Shown one piece after another: positions 11,540 through 23,176 of a DNA stretch of 64,000 nucleotides. Source of the DNA: Cryptomeria japonica. Its lineage: Eukaryota > Streptophyta > Pinopsida > Cupressales > Cupressaceae. The stretch is taken from contig NC_081406.1 in assembly GCF_030272615.1 (NCBI RefSeq), positions 479,104,900-479,168,899 on the forward strand. The letters run 5' to 3'. The notes under the pieces are model-generated. The model was given only the letters and a program-made list of their open reading frames with translations, did not search any database and was not told the DNA's origin. The first letter of the stretch is position 1. Every line of letters starts with the position of its first letter. A program made the translations under genes and the position numbers.

Positions 11540-11742
11540 CCACTGTGTGTACGCACAGTGGAAGACCGCGTGGTGCCCACTGTGTGCACACACAGTGGAG
11601 CCGCTTGCGGCTCCCACTGTGTGGGCACACAGTGGACGGCCACGGCCGCCACTGTGTGGCCACACAGTGGGAAGCCGTCAGCGGCGCCCACTGTGTGGGC
11701 ACACAGTGGTGCCGCGGCGCCCACTGTGCGCTCACACAGTGG
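11540..11742. repeat. Array of six 22-bp palindromes in the Tekay LTR
   Basis: Six copies of the form CCACTGTG...CACAGTGG start at 11540, 11577, 11614, 11649, 11688 and 11721, so the period is 33-39 bp. The copy at 11649-11670 is a perfect 22-bp palindrome. GC-rich spacers include a smaller hairpin, GAGCCGC/GCGGCTC, at 11597-11612. The block is a GC-rich island inside AT-rich DNA. Confidence 0.95.
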
Positions 11743-11782
11743 CGCACGCGGCCAGCCCGCCTCCCAAACTCCAGTGACCTGC

Positions 11783-11788
11783 AATAAA
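11783..11788 (+). promoter_or_regulatory. Candidate poly(A) signal in the LTR
   Basis: AATAAA lies 41 bases after the last palindrome and is kept in the other LTR at 20454-20459. The role in transcript ending is inferred from the motif only. Confidence 0.35.
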
Positions 11789-12044
11789 ATTTCATGGCCG
11801 CCTTTAGGGTCTTCGGCCCAGCATGAAAACTTTGACTGTTAAAAAAATATTTATGGGTTAAAACCCTAGCCCGGATGGGCTAGGGCAATTCGGTTTACAA
11901 ATAAAAGAAAAAATTATTAATTAGTTAGATATTATAAATATGGTAAAATTAGAACCCTAATTAGGGTTGGGGAAAAATATGGTTTTATAATTAGGAAATT
12001 ATAATGGTATTCAAATTTAGAATTAAAATATTTGCCATTTAAGT

Positions 12045-12088
<44 letters not shown>

Positions 12089-12565
12089 TCCATATATATA
12101 TATGGAAATATATATATATGTAAATATATGAATTTTGAGCATTTTGAATAAGTAATTAAATTATAAATATATAAATATATGCATATTCAAATATGTATAT
12201 ATGTATATATTTATATAATCCTGATTTTAATTTGGGATAAATTATAAAGAGAAATATAAAAGAATTGAAAAGACTATATAGTCATATTGGAGGATAAATT
12301 AAAATATCTCTCCTATTTCCTTTAGTTTGATTAATTTAATTAAACTATTGACTAAGTATCTCTTGGAGATAGAATTTAAACCAGTAGGTTTTCCGCAATT
12401 AAAATATAACAATTTATCGATGCTTAGTTCGTTTCGGAATTAACTCGAATTTAATAATGAAAATTTCTTTAACGCTTGTCGCAAGAGTGAACTTGTTAAT
12501 TAAATTAGTATCTTTTAAAAAAAAAATTTGTTCCGTTTTTATCCTAAATTTTGGGCATGACATTT

Positions 12566-12577
12566 TGGTATCAGAGC
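12566..12577 (+). promoter_or_regulatory. Primer-binding site, initiator tRNA-Met type (Tekay)
   Basis: TGGTATCAGAGC lies three bases after the LTR end, the usual position and primer for chromoviruses. Confidence 0.9.
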
Positions 12578-12718
12578 AAGGTTTCCACACTAGGAGCCTT
12601 ACTCACTTACGTTTCGCTCTAAATATATTTAAAATTATTTTGTTAAATGGAATTTTGAATTTAAATAATTTAATTATAAAAGAAATAAATTAATTGCTTT
12701 GTCTTATTTCCTCTTAGG

Positions 12719-14147
12719 ATGCCTCCGTTGACGCGACAAGCTCGCAAGCGCGGATGGGGTCCTAGACGTAAGTGCATAGCACGCGATGAGGAAGAGAGGG
12801 AGGCATCGGTTCCAGAGGAGAACCCAGGAGCACCTTCCGAACAGCCAAATGAACCTAACTGTGACATTTTAGCAGCCATTCAGAATCTTATTGGCATTGT
12901 TCAGGAAAGGATTCCAGCAGAGAACCCTCAGGGTAGGAGTCATAGATCTATTGATAGAGAACGAAGCAGGAGCCCAGCTCTGATTCCTGTAGAGAGTCAG
13001 GGTGGTAATGAGCCAGAGTCAGTGCATATGCCAGGACCACCTCCTGCGGTGGAAGCAGTTCATTTTGAGAGAGGTCGTCGAGATCCAGGGGATCTCATCA
13101 GGGAGGTCATGCGCCTCCAACCACCATCCTTCAGAGGTTCTATAGATGGAGTTGAGGCCAAGGCATGGCTTCTGAGTCTTGAGAGGTGCTTTGCGTTGTG
13201 TTCTTATGAGAGCAACTTGAAAGCACGTGTTGCAGTTAATCTTCTGAGAGGGACAGCCTCCACTTGGTGGAGACAGGAATAGTACAAATGCGGATTAGTT
13301 CCTGATACACTCACTTGAGAGATTTTCACAGAGAGGTTCCATGAGAGGTACCTATCAGAGCACTTCAGGCAGCGTCGTATAGATGAATTTCATGATCTCC
13401 AACAAAAAGTCTTGTCAGTAACCTAGTATGAGAGTAAATTCTTTGAGTTGTTGCCATATGTAGATTATCTAAAGGATGAGAAACTACTTGTAAACCGTTT
13501 AATCAGGGGATTAAATGCCGGTATAGCCGGGCCTGTTAGGATGTCCGCTCCAGAGAGCCTTCGGGTTGCTGTAGAGAAGGCACTGATTGCTGAGGAAATT
13601 CAGGTTAGACCACAGGACAATAGGGATCAGTTTTAGAACCGAAATCCCACACCTCAGACTTATGGATTCCAGAAACCACATTGGAAAGGGAACAACCAAA
13701 ATTCTCAAGGGTTCTCCAAACCCCCTCCTCCTCAACAGACACCACAGAACCAGAAACAAAAACCTCCACAGTATCAGCAAGGCTCCAAGCCCAAGCAGTG
13801 GCAGACTCAGGGACAGAAACGTGATTAGAGAGCACAGGGGCAGTACACACAGCCGGCGGGGACTCAGCAGTCCTCCAGGGGTGGGTACAACGGATCCAGT
13901 AGGATAGGAGGTCAGGGATTTTCTAGGCCTCAGGGTGCCCAGTTCCAGGCACGGGGTGCTTGCTTTACTTGTGGAGCCATGGGTCACTTGGCAAGGGATT
14001 GCCCTCAGGGACAGGTAGCAGGGAGTCAGTGGATGGCCGCTTCAGAGCCGACAGTTGGTGATATGGGCAGGTCCCATAGAGTGTTCGCAGTGGTTGACAA
14101 CCGCCAGGCTGATCATCAGGCCACGGTTATCGATCTTCAGGTATAAT
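12719..14147 (+). pseudogene. Tekay gag pseudogene
   Basis: ATG at 12719 opens a basic N-terminus, followed by a retrotransposon gag core (PPSFRGSIDGVEAKAWLLSL and a TWW block) and, after a Gln/Pro/Gly-rich linker, one CCHC zinc knuckle (CFTCGAMGHLARDC, about 13960-14000). The protein coats the RNA genome in virus-like particles. One frame runs throughout but has TAG or TGA at about 13280, 13315, 13422, 13634 and 13826, each one transition away from a Gln, Arg or Trp codon. Near 14140 the frame shifts by one base relative to pol. Plant Tekay elements normally have a single gag-pol frame, so I read this as a mutation, not programmed frameshifting. Confidence 0.88.
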
Positions 14148-17100
14148 CAAAGGTAACAATGTATCTATTTTGTTTGATTCAGGAGCTACTGACTCCTTTA
14201 TATCTCCATCGGTTGTGGAGTGTTGTGGGCTAGTGGCAACTAGGCAGGATGTCAGTTGGGAAGTGGAATTAGCTTCAGGGGCTAGAGTGTCAGTGGAATC
14301 AGAGGTTAAGGCATGTTAGCTACAGATTGGCAAGACCACCACTTTAGTTGACCTTAGAGTGACTCCACTTGGATCTTACGGAATCGTACTTGGCATGGAT
14401 TGGCTTTATGCCCACAGAGCTAAGATGGATTGCCGCCTGAAAAAGATTGAGTGTGAGGATGACCATGGTTCGCCCATAGTTATCACCAGGATTCAGAGGC
14501 CCGTGTCTCTTCGTATGATCTCTGCAATGCAGCTTAACCGGAGCATGCGGAAGGGATGTCAGCTTTTTGCTATCACGATCAGTGATAGAGGGGAAGAGGA
14601 GGAAAAAGAAACATCGTTGGATGACCATCCTATCCTTAAGGGATATTCAGATGTATTTCCTTCCGAGTTACCAGGAATGCCTCCCCGCAGAGAGATTGAC
14701 TTTCATATAGACCTAGTACCAGGAGCCGAGCCAGTTTCCAGAGCACCTTATAGAATGACCACAAATGAGCTTAATGAACTTAAAATTCAGCTCGAGGAAC
14801 TTCTTGAGAAGGGTCATATCCGTCCTAGCGTATCCCCGTGGGGTGCACCAGTCATCTTCGTTAAGAAGAAGGATGGATCTCTATGATTGTGTATGGATTA
14901 TCGGCAGCTAAATAAAGTAACCATCAAGAACCGATATCCTTTGCCCAGAATTGATGATTTATTTGACCAGCTTCAGGGTGCCAAAGTCTTTTCCAAAATA
15001 GATCTGAAGTTAGGCTACCATCAGTTGAGAATAGTGGAAAGTGATATCCATAAGACCGCATTTCGCACTAGATATGGTCACTATGAGTTTACCATAGTCC
15101 CCTTTGGACTTATGAATGCCCCAGCAGTTTTTATGAGCCTCATGAATGGGGTGTTCCATACCTTTCTGGACCGTTTTGTTATTGTGTTCCTCGATGATAT
15201 ACTGATATATTCTCGGAATGAGAAGGAGCATGAGGAGCACCTGAAACAGGTATTGCAGTGTTTGCGAGATAACCAGTTGTTTGGCAGCCTATCGAAGTGT
15301 TCTTTCTTTCGATCTGAGGTCAAGTACCTTGGACACGTTATTTTCGGTGATGGGATCTCAGTTGACTCATCAAAGATTAGGGCTATTATGGATTGGCCAG
15401 CGCCTACCAGTGTGATAGAGGTCAAGAGTTTCATGGGTTTAGCAGGTTATTACCGACGTTTTGTCGAGGGTTTCTCCAGAGTCGCACACCCTATTACCTC
15501 TCTTCAGCGTAAAGGGAAGAAATTTGAGTGGACAAAGAAGTGCGAGAAGGCCTTTCAGGAACTCAAGAAGGCACTTACTAGCGCTCCTATCCTTGTTGTA
15601 CCAGACCCTTCAGCTGATTTTATGGTTTGTACAGATGCTTCCTTAGAGGGTTTAGGGGCAGTTCTTATGCAGGATGGTAGGGCCATAGCTTTCGAGTCTA
15701 GGAAACTTAAGACTCATGAACTTAATTATCCCACTCATGACCTTGAGCTCGCAGCAGTAGTGCATGCACTTGTGAGGTGGAGACACTTCCTTTTAGGACA
15801 CCACTTCGAGTTGCATTCAGATCATCAGAGTCTTCAGTACATCTTCACTCAGCTGAACCTTAATGCACGTCAGAGGAGATGGATGGAGTTCTTATGTGAA
15901 TATGATTTTGACGTTCACTACATCAAGGGAAAGGAAAATGTAGTTGCAGATGCCTTGAGTAGGAGACGTCATGAGGTTTACACCATATCCATGGGCACAG
16001 ACTTGAGAGACCGTATACTTCGGCACTTGTCAGAGGATGGATGGTATGCAGAGGTTTGTCAGGTATTACATTCTCAGGTTACTCTAGTAGGGAAATATGT
16101 GGATTATTCTTTGGAGCCCGATGGACTGTTACGCCATAGAGGGCGCATTTATGTACCTTCCTCCGGAGGGTTGCGAGAGTTCATTGTCTCGGAAGCTCAT
16201 AGAGCTCCTTATGCAGTGCATCCAAGGGTTAAGAAGTTGCATGCAGACTTGAGGCAGTTGTATCATTGGCCGAGAATGCGGCAGCTCATTGCTGAAATAG
16301 TAGCTCAGTGTCTCGAGTGTCAGAGGGTAAAAGCGGAGCACCGCCATCCAAGTGGGTTACTTCAGTCTCATGCTAAACCAAAGTGGAAGTGGGATACTAT
16401 ATACATGGATTTCATCATTGGTCTCCCTATGACTTCTCATCGCCACGATGCTATCTTGGTGACAGTTGACAAGTTGACCAAAGTAGCTCACTTTTCACCA
16501 GTTTGTACTACATTCACAGCTCCAGCAGTAGCACAGGTGTTCTTGCGAGACATTGTTAGACTTCATGGCGTACCCCGCAAGATTATTTCTGACAGGGATT
16601 CTCTTTTCACTTCTACCTTTTGGAAGTCATTACAGGCAGCTATGGGCACTAAGCTCAATTTCAGTACAACCTATCACCCGGAGACAGATGGTCAGAAAGA
16701 GAGGGTCAATCAGGTGTTAGAGGATATGCTACATATGTACGTCATGGATCATCAGACCTAGTGGGAGGAGTACCTTCCTTTAGTGGAGTTTGCCTATAAC
16801 AATGGGCATCACACTTCCTTGGGGATGCCACCCTACCAGGCATTATACAGCAGGCCTTGCAGGACGCCCTTGAGTTGGGATCGCATAGAGGATAGAGTTG
16901 CTATTGGTCCTGAGTTAGTTCGGGATATGGAGCAGCAGGTGGATTTGATTAGGCAGTGTCTCAGAGAGGCTCAGGATAGACAAAAGAAGTATGCCGATGC
17001 AAAGAGGATAGACTGTAGTTTCTTGGTTGGAGACAGAGTTTTCTTGAGAGTGCGACTGCATAAGAGTCCAATCCATTACGGAAAGGGTTCTAAGCTCGCA

Positions 17101-17469
17101 CCTCGCTTTGTAGGACCTTTTGAGATTTTGGAGAGGATAGGCCCAGTTGCCTACCGTTTAGCTTTGCCACCTAGCCTGTCACGTATCCACGATGTGTTTC
17201 ATGTTTCAGTTTTGAGAAAATATATCTATGATGAGTCTCACCTTTTAGATTGGGATGCCTTGCAGGTGGAGTCGGACGGGCAGCTAGCTTTGGAGCCCAT
17301 TCGCATTTTGGCACGCCGGACATTGGCCCTTCGAGGTTGAGAGCTAGACAAGGTTAGGGTCCAGTGGGATTGTTATGATGAGGTTACGGCTTCATGGGAG
17401 GACGCAGCACGTATGAGATCAGAGTACCCTCACCTCTTTGATAAACTCCAGGAGGAAGTTCATGCTTAG
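14148..17469 (+). pseudogene. Tekay chromovirus pol pseudogene (protease, RT, RNase H, integrase, chromodomain)
   Basis: Domains in order are the aspartic protease (FDSGATDSF at about 14173), reverse transcriptase ([20 protein letters not shown]; catalytic FLDD at about 15190), RNase H ([13 protein letters not shown] at about 15630), the integrase zinc finger (H...H...CLECQ) and the DDE core ([15 protein letters not shown]; then a Glu in the [11 protein letters not shown] block). These are followed by a C-terminal chromodomain-like segment (LARRTLAL to PHLFD) that in this clade steers integration to heterochromatin. The frame is broken by TAG near 14317, TGA at 14884, TAG at 16759-16761 and TGA at 17338-17340. 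The sister copy has TGG and CGA at the last two. All other domains are complete, so this is a recently inactivated element. Confidence 0.93.
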
Positions 17470-17479
17470 AGGGGGAGGA
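17468..17479 (+). promoter_or_regulatory. Polypurine tract
   Basis: AGAGGGGGAGGA lies immediately before the 3' LTR, identical to 8722-8733. Confidence 0.85.
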
Positions 17480-19981
17480 TGTGAGGCCTCACCTCAACTC
17501 AGTTTGGCATTCAGTGGATTTTATATTTTAGACTATTTTGGATACTTTATTTAGATGCATTTTGAGACTTAGAACTTATATGGTTTCAGGATTTGGATAA
17601 CATTGCTATGATTTGATGATTTACTTACATGCTTTATGAGATAGAACACTACATGATTATTAGATAGAATGATATTGCAATGATAGATGTCATTATTGAA
17701 TTTGCAGGACTTTACTCTGAATATAGAACTATGATGTATGTTTAGTTCATGTGAATTGGGATGGAAATTGCTTATGAAAAATTGCTTGGTAAAAGTTGTA
17801 TTTGATCTGTGCAGATGAAAATTGTATGCAAGTGATGATGTGCATTTTTATATTTTTGAATTATATTATATTTGGATATTTGGAAGTACTAATGTGTAAA
17901 TTGAGATGCGCAGAAAATTTACCATGTGACCATGGAAAATTACGGAGAATCAAACCTAGACTTATGTATGTTCGTAAAGCCAGGGTTTGTCTATTTGGAG
18001 AGACAACACCCCGTTTGTGTTGTATTTTATTCGTAACAGTATATGCTGCATGAGTGTTAAGTGTTAATTAAATTTTAATGTGTAAAAACCTCAAGAGACA
18101 ATTTCATGTTTTATTTTTGTAAAAGTATTTTATTAGTGTCACTTGACACGTGTGGATTTAAATTTAAATATTTTATTTTGTCTCTTGGTGGGAAAGCGGT
18201 TAATTATAGTTTTCTTAAATAAATTAATGTGTTGTCATAAATATTTTGGGAATATAATATTTGGAGTGGTCAACTTATGTTTGACCCGAAAATAAACTTC
18301 AGAGGGGTTTAAAATGGGTTAAATGAACACCTAGGGGTAGTTTAATAGGGTTTCCTAAAGCCCATAAGGTATACCTAGGGGTTAGGGGTAATTTTAGGCA
18401 AGTTTCCACTTTATAATGATCTTTTTAACGCTTTAAAAATTGGCTTTTTTGAGTTGAGCGAAAATTGAAGATTGAAGTTAAATCAAATCAAGATTTTTCC
18501 TTTTGGAATGGGAATCTTTTTGCATTTTTGCTTTCTTTCTTCTTTTTGGTTTTTTTTTTTAGAATCCTGTGAGAACTCAGAGAGTGAGCTTCTTAAGGAA
18601 GATTTTTGGGAATAGCAGGGTAATCACCCACTCTCCATTTTTGGAGACAGAAGAAAATTTGGAAAGAAAATAATGTTAAGGAATAGAGAAATTGAATAAG
18701 GGTAGAAGGAAAAAGATTTGTGGATTGGGCAGCTCTTCATCAGATATCATAATAACCTTTGGGCAGATTAAGGTTGGTTTCAATTATTATTTGTAATGTC
18801 TTCTTTTTGGTTTATGTCTGGAAGTTGTTTGTATAAGAAATCTGTGTTCTTGAAAGTTTATATTTGAAAATCTCTTGGTATTTTTGCTTTATGAAAATGT
18901 TGTGTTTTGGGAGTTTTCTCAAGATCTCTTACTCTTTTGAGAGAAGAGGATCTTGAGGGTGGTAGCAGTAACAGCCCTCGAGTGAGAGACTCTCTTTTGA
19001 GAGCGATCACAAGGGATCTTTGTGTGACCCTTGCTGCATGGCCTGTTTGTGCAATGGGGGTCATAAGGAGGGATATAAGGCTAGATTGCCTTTGGGGGGC
19101 ATAAGGATTAAGGGGTTGAGATTCTTGATATTTTTATTGTGCCATGAGGTGGCTTCTTGTTTATTTCATACTTGCAGTTCTCCTCAGGGTATTTGGTCCA
19201 CTACCACCCATTGAAAATGTTCATCACCAGAGTGTGGTGCTGTGAAAGCCAAGTTGGGAATGTGTCTGAAAAAAAAAAATCTGTATGCAATGCTTTCTAT
19301 GTGTTTGCCTGTTTGTTACCCGTCTAGGAATTGGTTCTCCGAGCTCGAGGGTGGCTACCAGTTAGCCTAGGCTGGGAGGTGAGCACTCCGTGGTCATATT
19401 TGTGTTTTCCATTATGCAGGAAACTCAGAGGAAAGAGAATAGGAACCATGAAAGAGATACAGAAGATTGTTATTGAAGATACTTGAATTCAGTTGCAGAT
19501 GTTTGTTTAAAGTTGTTAAAGAAATATGTCTCCTTCATAGAAAAAAAAAGAGAAGCAAGTTGTAAATTGTGAAAATAGACTTGAAGTTTTTTTTATTGTT
19601 GTGATTATTCAGAGAAACATCCTGAAAATTTGGTAGAATATCTTAGAGATGTTATTAAAAAGAAAAGCTTGTTATTTCTACTTCTGGTTTTAGAAAAAGA
19701 AAAGTTAAATTGTGTTGCATGCAAAAGCTTCTTGTATTATGGAAAGAAATAAAAGAATTGTTTTCATTTAGATTTTATTTATATTTCACTTGTGGCAAAT
19801 AGAAGTTTATTGATGTTGGAAGATTTTATGTATTTTTAATGAGAAAAGTAGTTTTATGTAAATATTAGATTAGAGGAGAAAAATCAATGAAAAATTCCTT
19901 TTAATTCTAGAAAAGTATTTTGTATCTTTTTAAAAGTATTTTAAATTGTATTTTAGTTAGCATTGTTTTAAAAGCTTATTG

Positions 19982-20017
<36 letters not shown>

Positions 20018-20155
20018 TTAACTTAATGTTTTCCCTTTATTATATGAGTTTAAAATTTTCCATGTAAATACCCTTTTAAAAAAATATATATATAAATTTA
20101 CTTGGAAATAAATTTCATCTTTTTAACTATGAATATAAAAGTTATGTGTATTTAA

Positions 20156-20194
<39 letters not shown>

Positions 20195-20245
20195 TTTAAA
20201 AAAAAAATTTAAAAAAGAAAATAATGTTTTGGGTCCCCGCGGACT

Positions 20246-20413
20246 CCACTGTGTGTACGCACAGTGGACGACCGCGTGGCGCCCACTGTGTGCACACACA
20301 GTGGAGCCGCTTGCGGCTCCCACTGTGTGGCCACACAGTGGAAAGCCGTCAGTGGCGCCCACTGTGTGGGCACATAGTGGTGCCGCGACGCCCACTGTGC
20401 GCTCACACAGTGG
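20246..20413. repeat. Array of five 22-bp palindromes in the 3' LTR
   Basis: Copies start at 20246, 20283, 20320, 20359 and 20392. Compared with the other LTR, one ~35-bp unit has been lost by joining units 3 and 4 at their shared core. The copy at 20359 has a single C-to-T change in its right arm. Confidence 0.95.
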
Positions 20414-20592
20414 CGCGTGCGGCCAGCCCACCTCCCAAACTCCCGTGACCTGCAATAAAATTTCATGGCCGCCTTTAGGGTCTTCGGCCCAGCATGAAAA
20501 CTTTGACTGTTAAAAAAATATTTATGGGTTAAAACCCTAGCCCGGATGGGCTAGGGCAATTCGGTTTACAAATAAAAGAAAAAATTATTAAG

Positions 20593-20714
20593 TAGTTAGA
20601 TATTATAAATATGGTAAAATTAGAACCCTAATTAGGTTTGGGGAAAAATATGGTTTTATAATTAGGAAATTATAATGGTATTCAAATTTAGAATTAAAAT
20701 ATTTGCCATTTAAG

Positions 20715-20754
<40 letters not shown>

Positions 20755-20869
20755 ATATTATAAATATGGTAAAATTAGAACCCTAATTAGGTTTGGGGAA
20801 AAATATGGTTTTATAATTAGGAAATTATAATGGTATTCAAATTTAGAATTAAAATATTTGCCATTTAAG

Positions 20870-20902
<33 letters not shown>
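20593..20902. repeat. Tandem duplication of ~155 bp inside the 3' LTR
   Basis: The segment beginning TAGTTAGATATTATAAATAT occurs at 20593 and again at 20748, each copy ending in an AT-dinucleotide run. The other LTR has one copy, so this arose after insertion, probably by slippage or unequal exchange in the AT run. Confidence 0.9.
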
Positions 20903-20906
<4 letters not shown>

Positions 20907-21380
20907 TCCATATATATATATGGGAATATATATATATGTAAATATATGAATTTTGAGCATTTTGAATAAGTAATTAAATTATAAATATATAAATATATGC
21001 ATATTCAAATATGTATATATGTATATATTTATATAATCCTGATTTTAATTTGGGATAAATTATAAAGAGAAATATGAAAGAATTGAAAAGACTATATAGT
21101 CATATTGGAGGATAAATTAAAATATCTCTCCTATTTCCTTTAGTTTGATTAGTTTAATTAAACTATTGACTAAGTATCTCTTGGAGATAGAATTTAAACC
21201 AGTAGGTTTTCCGCAATTAAAATATAACAATTTATCAATGCTTAATTCGTTTCGGAATTAACTCGAATTTAATAATGAAAATTTCTTTAACGCTTGTCGC
21301 AAGAGTGAACTTGTTAATTAAATTAGTATTTTTTTAAAAAAAAAATTGTTCCGTTTTTGCCCTAAATTTTGGGCATGACA

Positions 21381-23176
21381 AGTTTTGTGGAGATGATGCT
21401 GAAAGAAACATGCCAACCCATTACATGCTGATGATTGCACAAATTCTAAACCCATCCCTAGCAATAACATTTGATTATGCCCCATACCTTACTAATGCAA
21501 TTCATGCAGGGTTAGTAGGTATAAAAAATAGTAAGGTGGATAGGCTATTTGGATGGTATTCCTTGTTATTGCATATGTTTTTGTTTAAAGGTGCTGACTA
21601 TTTTGCAAAGGAGATGGATTTGGTTAAGGTAAAAGATAAAGAAGAGATGCCTGTGCAACTTTGGAGCACTGTTTTATCCTAGGATAGAGAGGATGCTAGA
21701 TTTTTGAATTTTGATAGATGCTTTGCATCTAAGATTAGATTTCTTTTGTGCACAGAGAACCCTAGGATTCCTAAGGCTCTCTTGGTATTCCTCAGGCCTA
21801 AAGAGTTTTTTGAGGGTATTAAAATTGTTCACAATTGGGGAGACATGTATTTGTACCCTATTTCTACCATTTTCAGAGTGTATGGTTTTAGAGGTACTCC
21901 CTATCTATAGCCCTATCAGGTCCCATTGAAGATAGGAATTGTGGAAGTATTGAGACAAACTGGAGGAGTACAAGAGGCAGAGATGACAAATAGGGGTAAA
22001 GGGACCATTTTCCCAACCATCACTATTGCCCATCATTTTGTAATCACTAAAAGTGGCTGGAAATATTTTGAAGAATTCTTTAAGCCATATAGGTTGCAAT
22101 TGCATTTTCAAGATGTGCAGACCCTCAGGATTTTTTCAATGACATTTTTAGAAAGAGGGTATTGTGTAAAGGTAGGCCTCACCAATTTCAGTTTCCTGAA
22201 GATTTAATTAGAAATGAATTCAGTTTGGATGAGCAAGAACCGAGAAAAGAGAAGTGGGTTGCATATAAGAGGGCTCTTGATTTCATTCATCAATTTGATA
22301 GCAGTTATGACCCTTTACCTAGTTTCAATCCCTTTGAGGAGAAAATCAAATTCTTGGTTCTTTATTTTGAAGACCTCATGCAAACCTTGAAAGAAAAAAG
22401 GGAGGCTATAATTTAAAATGATCCTGACAAGGTTAAATTGGTCCTAGCTAAGCCTTCTTTTGCTAAGGCTATCCCACCTGGTGATTATGTGTTGCATAAG
22501 AGATCAAAGTACAGTGTGATGATGTCAGTGATAGGTGAGCCTTCCACTTCAAGAGGGAAAAGAGAAATTGAGGATGTCATTGACATCCAAGATTCCCCTA
22601 TAAGGCAAAGAGTGGGAAAGGAAGTTAAAACTGATGAGCCTCAGTATTCTCCATCTCAGTCCCCTATCCACATAGGAGATGAGCAAGTGGTGGTTGAACA
22701 CCTATTATAGTTAGGGGGTCTCAGTGAGATTTCCTATACCTATGAGGAGACCCAAGAGGGGATGCCAGAAGAGCCACCTAGTGTTGAAATGAACTTGACT
22801 GGTGGTGAGTTAAAAGGAGAAGAGTTGGACCTTACTGTTAAGCAAGCCAGTGAGGAATTCCTGGCTAACAGTAATTTTGTTACAATAGGAGCTTTCATGC
22901 AATTTGTGTGGAAGAAAAATATGGAGCAATTCAAGGTTAGATGTGAGCAAAGGAAGAATGAACAAACTCTTAGAGATGTAGCTCAGGTAGAAGAAGAAAT
23001 AGAGCAAGAAATGACTAAAGAGTTTAAGACTATTACTCCTGAGAAGCAAAGAGAGATGGTGTCTAGAGCTGGTGTTTTAATCCTCCCTAAATGGGATATA
23101 GCTGATGCTCTAGTTCTTGAAGCAATGAGGAAGGAAACCAAACACATGGAAGGAGTGACCTTCAGCAAGGATAATG
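21381..23176 (+). pseudogene. Unrecognised accessory ORF, 5' part, degraded
   Basis: Begins in open frame directly after the Tekay LTR, so its true start is lost. It encodes a hydrophobic-helical N-terminal domain (MPTHYMLMIAQILNPSLAI onward), a region with aromatic and Gly residues, and an acidic, Lys-rich coiled-coil part (about 22760-23170). Breaks are a TAG after 21680, a stop near 21908, a frameshift near 22170, TAA at 22416 and a stop at about 22710. After the shift the frame matches 27299-28491 on the other side of the solo LTR, so these were one gene. No retrotransposon enzymatic motif is visible. I think it is an accessory ORF of an old Tat-like element, because gag with a primer site follows downstream, but that is inference. 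Confidence 0.55.
23172..23176 (+). repeat. Target-site duplication TAATG, left copy
   Basis: TAATG precedes the solo LTR and recurs at 27294-27298 directly after it. Confidence 0.9.

Larger units (their letters stand above)
8734..12562 (+). repeat. Tekay LTR, shared (3' LTR of the truncated copy, 5' LTR of the complete copy)
   Basis: About 3.83 kb, from TGTGAGGCC to GGGCATGACA, as long as typical Tekay LTRs. It is nearly identical to 17480-21380; the first 240 bases differ at two sites, both CG to CA. It contains AT microsatellites (around 11245, 11410-11480, 12045-12085), a GC-rich palindrome array (11540-11742) and a candidate poly(A) signal at 11783. Short ORFs inside are not conserved as proteins and are not called. 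Confidence 0.93.
17480..21380 (+). repeat. Tekay 3' LTR
   Basis: About 3.9 kb, from TGTGAGGCC to GGGCATGACA, and nearly identical to 8734-12562. It differs by one palindrome fewer in the array, altered AT-microsatellite lengths and an extra ~155-bp tandem duplication (20593-20902). The flank after it (AGTTT) does not match the five bases before 8734 (GAGGA). That fits an LTR-internal-LTR-internal-LTR array rather than a simple insertion at 8734. Confidence 0.93.

Noticed and set aside
11540-11742. CRISPR-like spacing of palindromic repeats
   Set aside because: Spacers are 11-17 bp, GC-rich and alike, and the array lies inside an LTR of a eukaryotic retrotransposon.
11500-11842. Overlapping ORFs on both strands in the GC-rich part of the Tekay LTR
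   Set aside because: They are open only because the palindrome repeats lack stops in several frames. Translations differ between LTR copies and follow the repeat, not a protein.
14130-14160. Programmed frameshift between Tekay gag and pol
   Set aside because: Tekay elements normally have one gag-pol frame, and no slippery heptamer is seen. A one-base loss fits the general decay.
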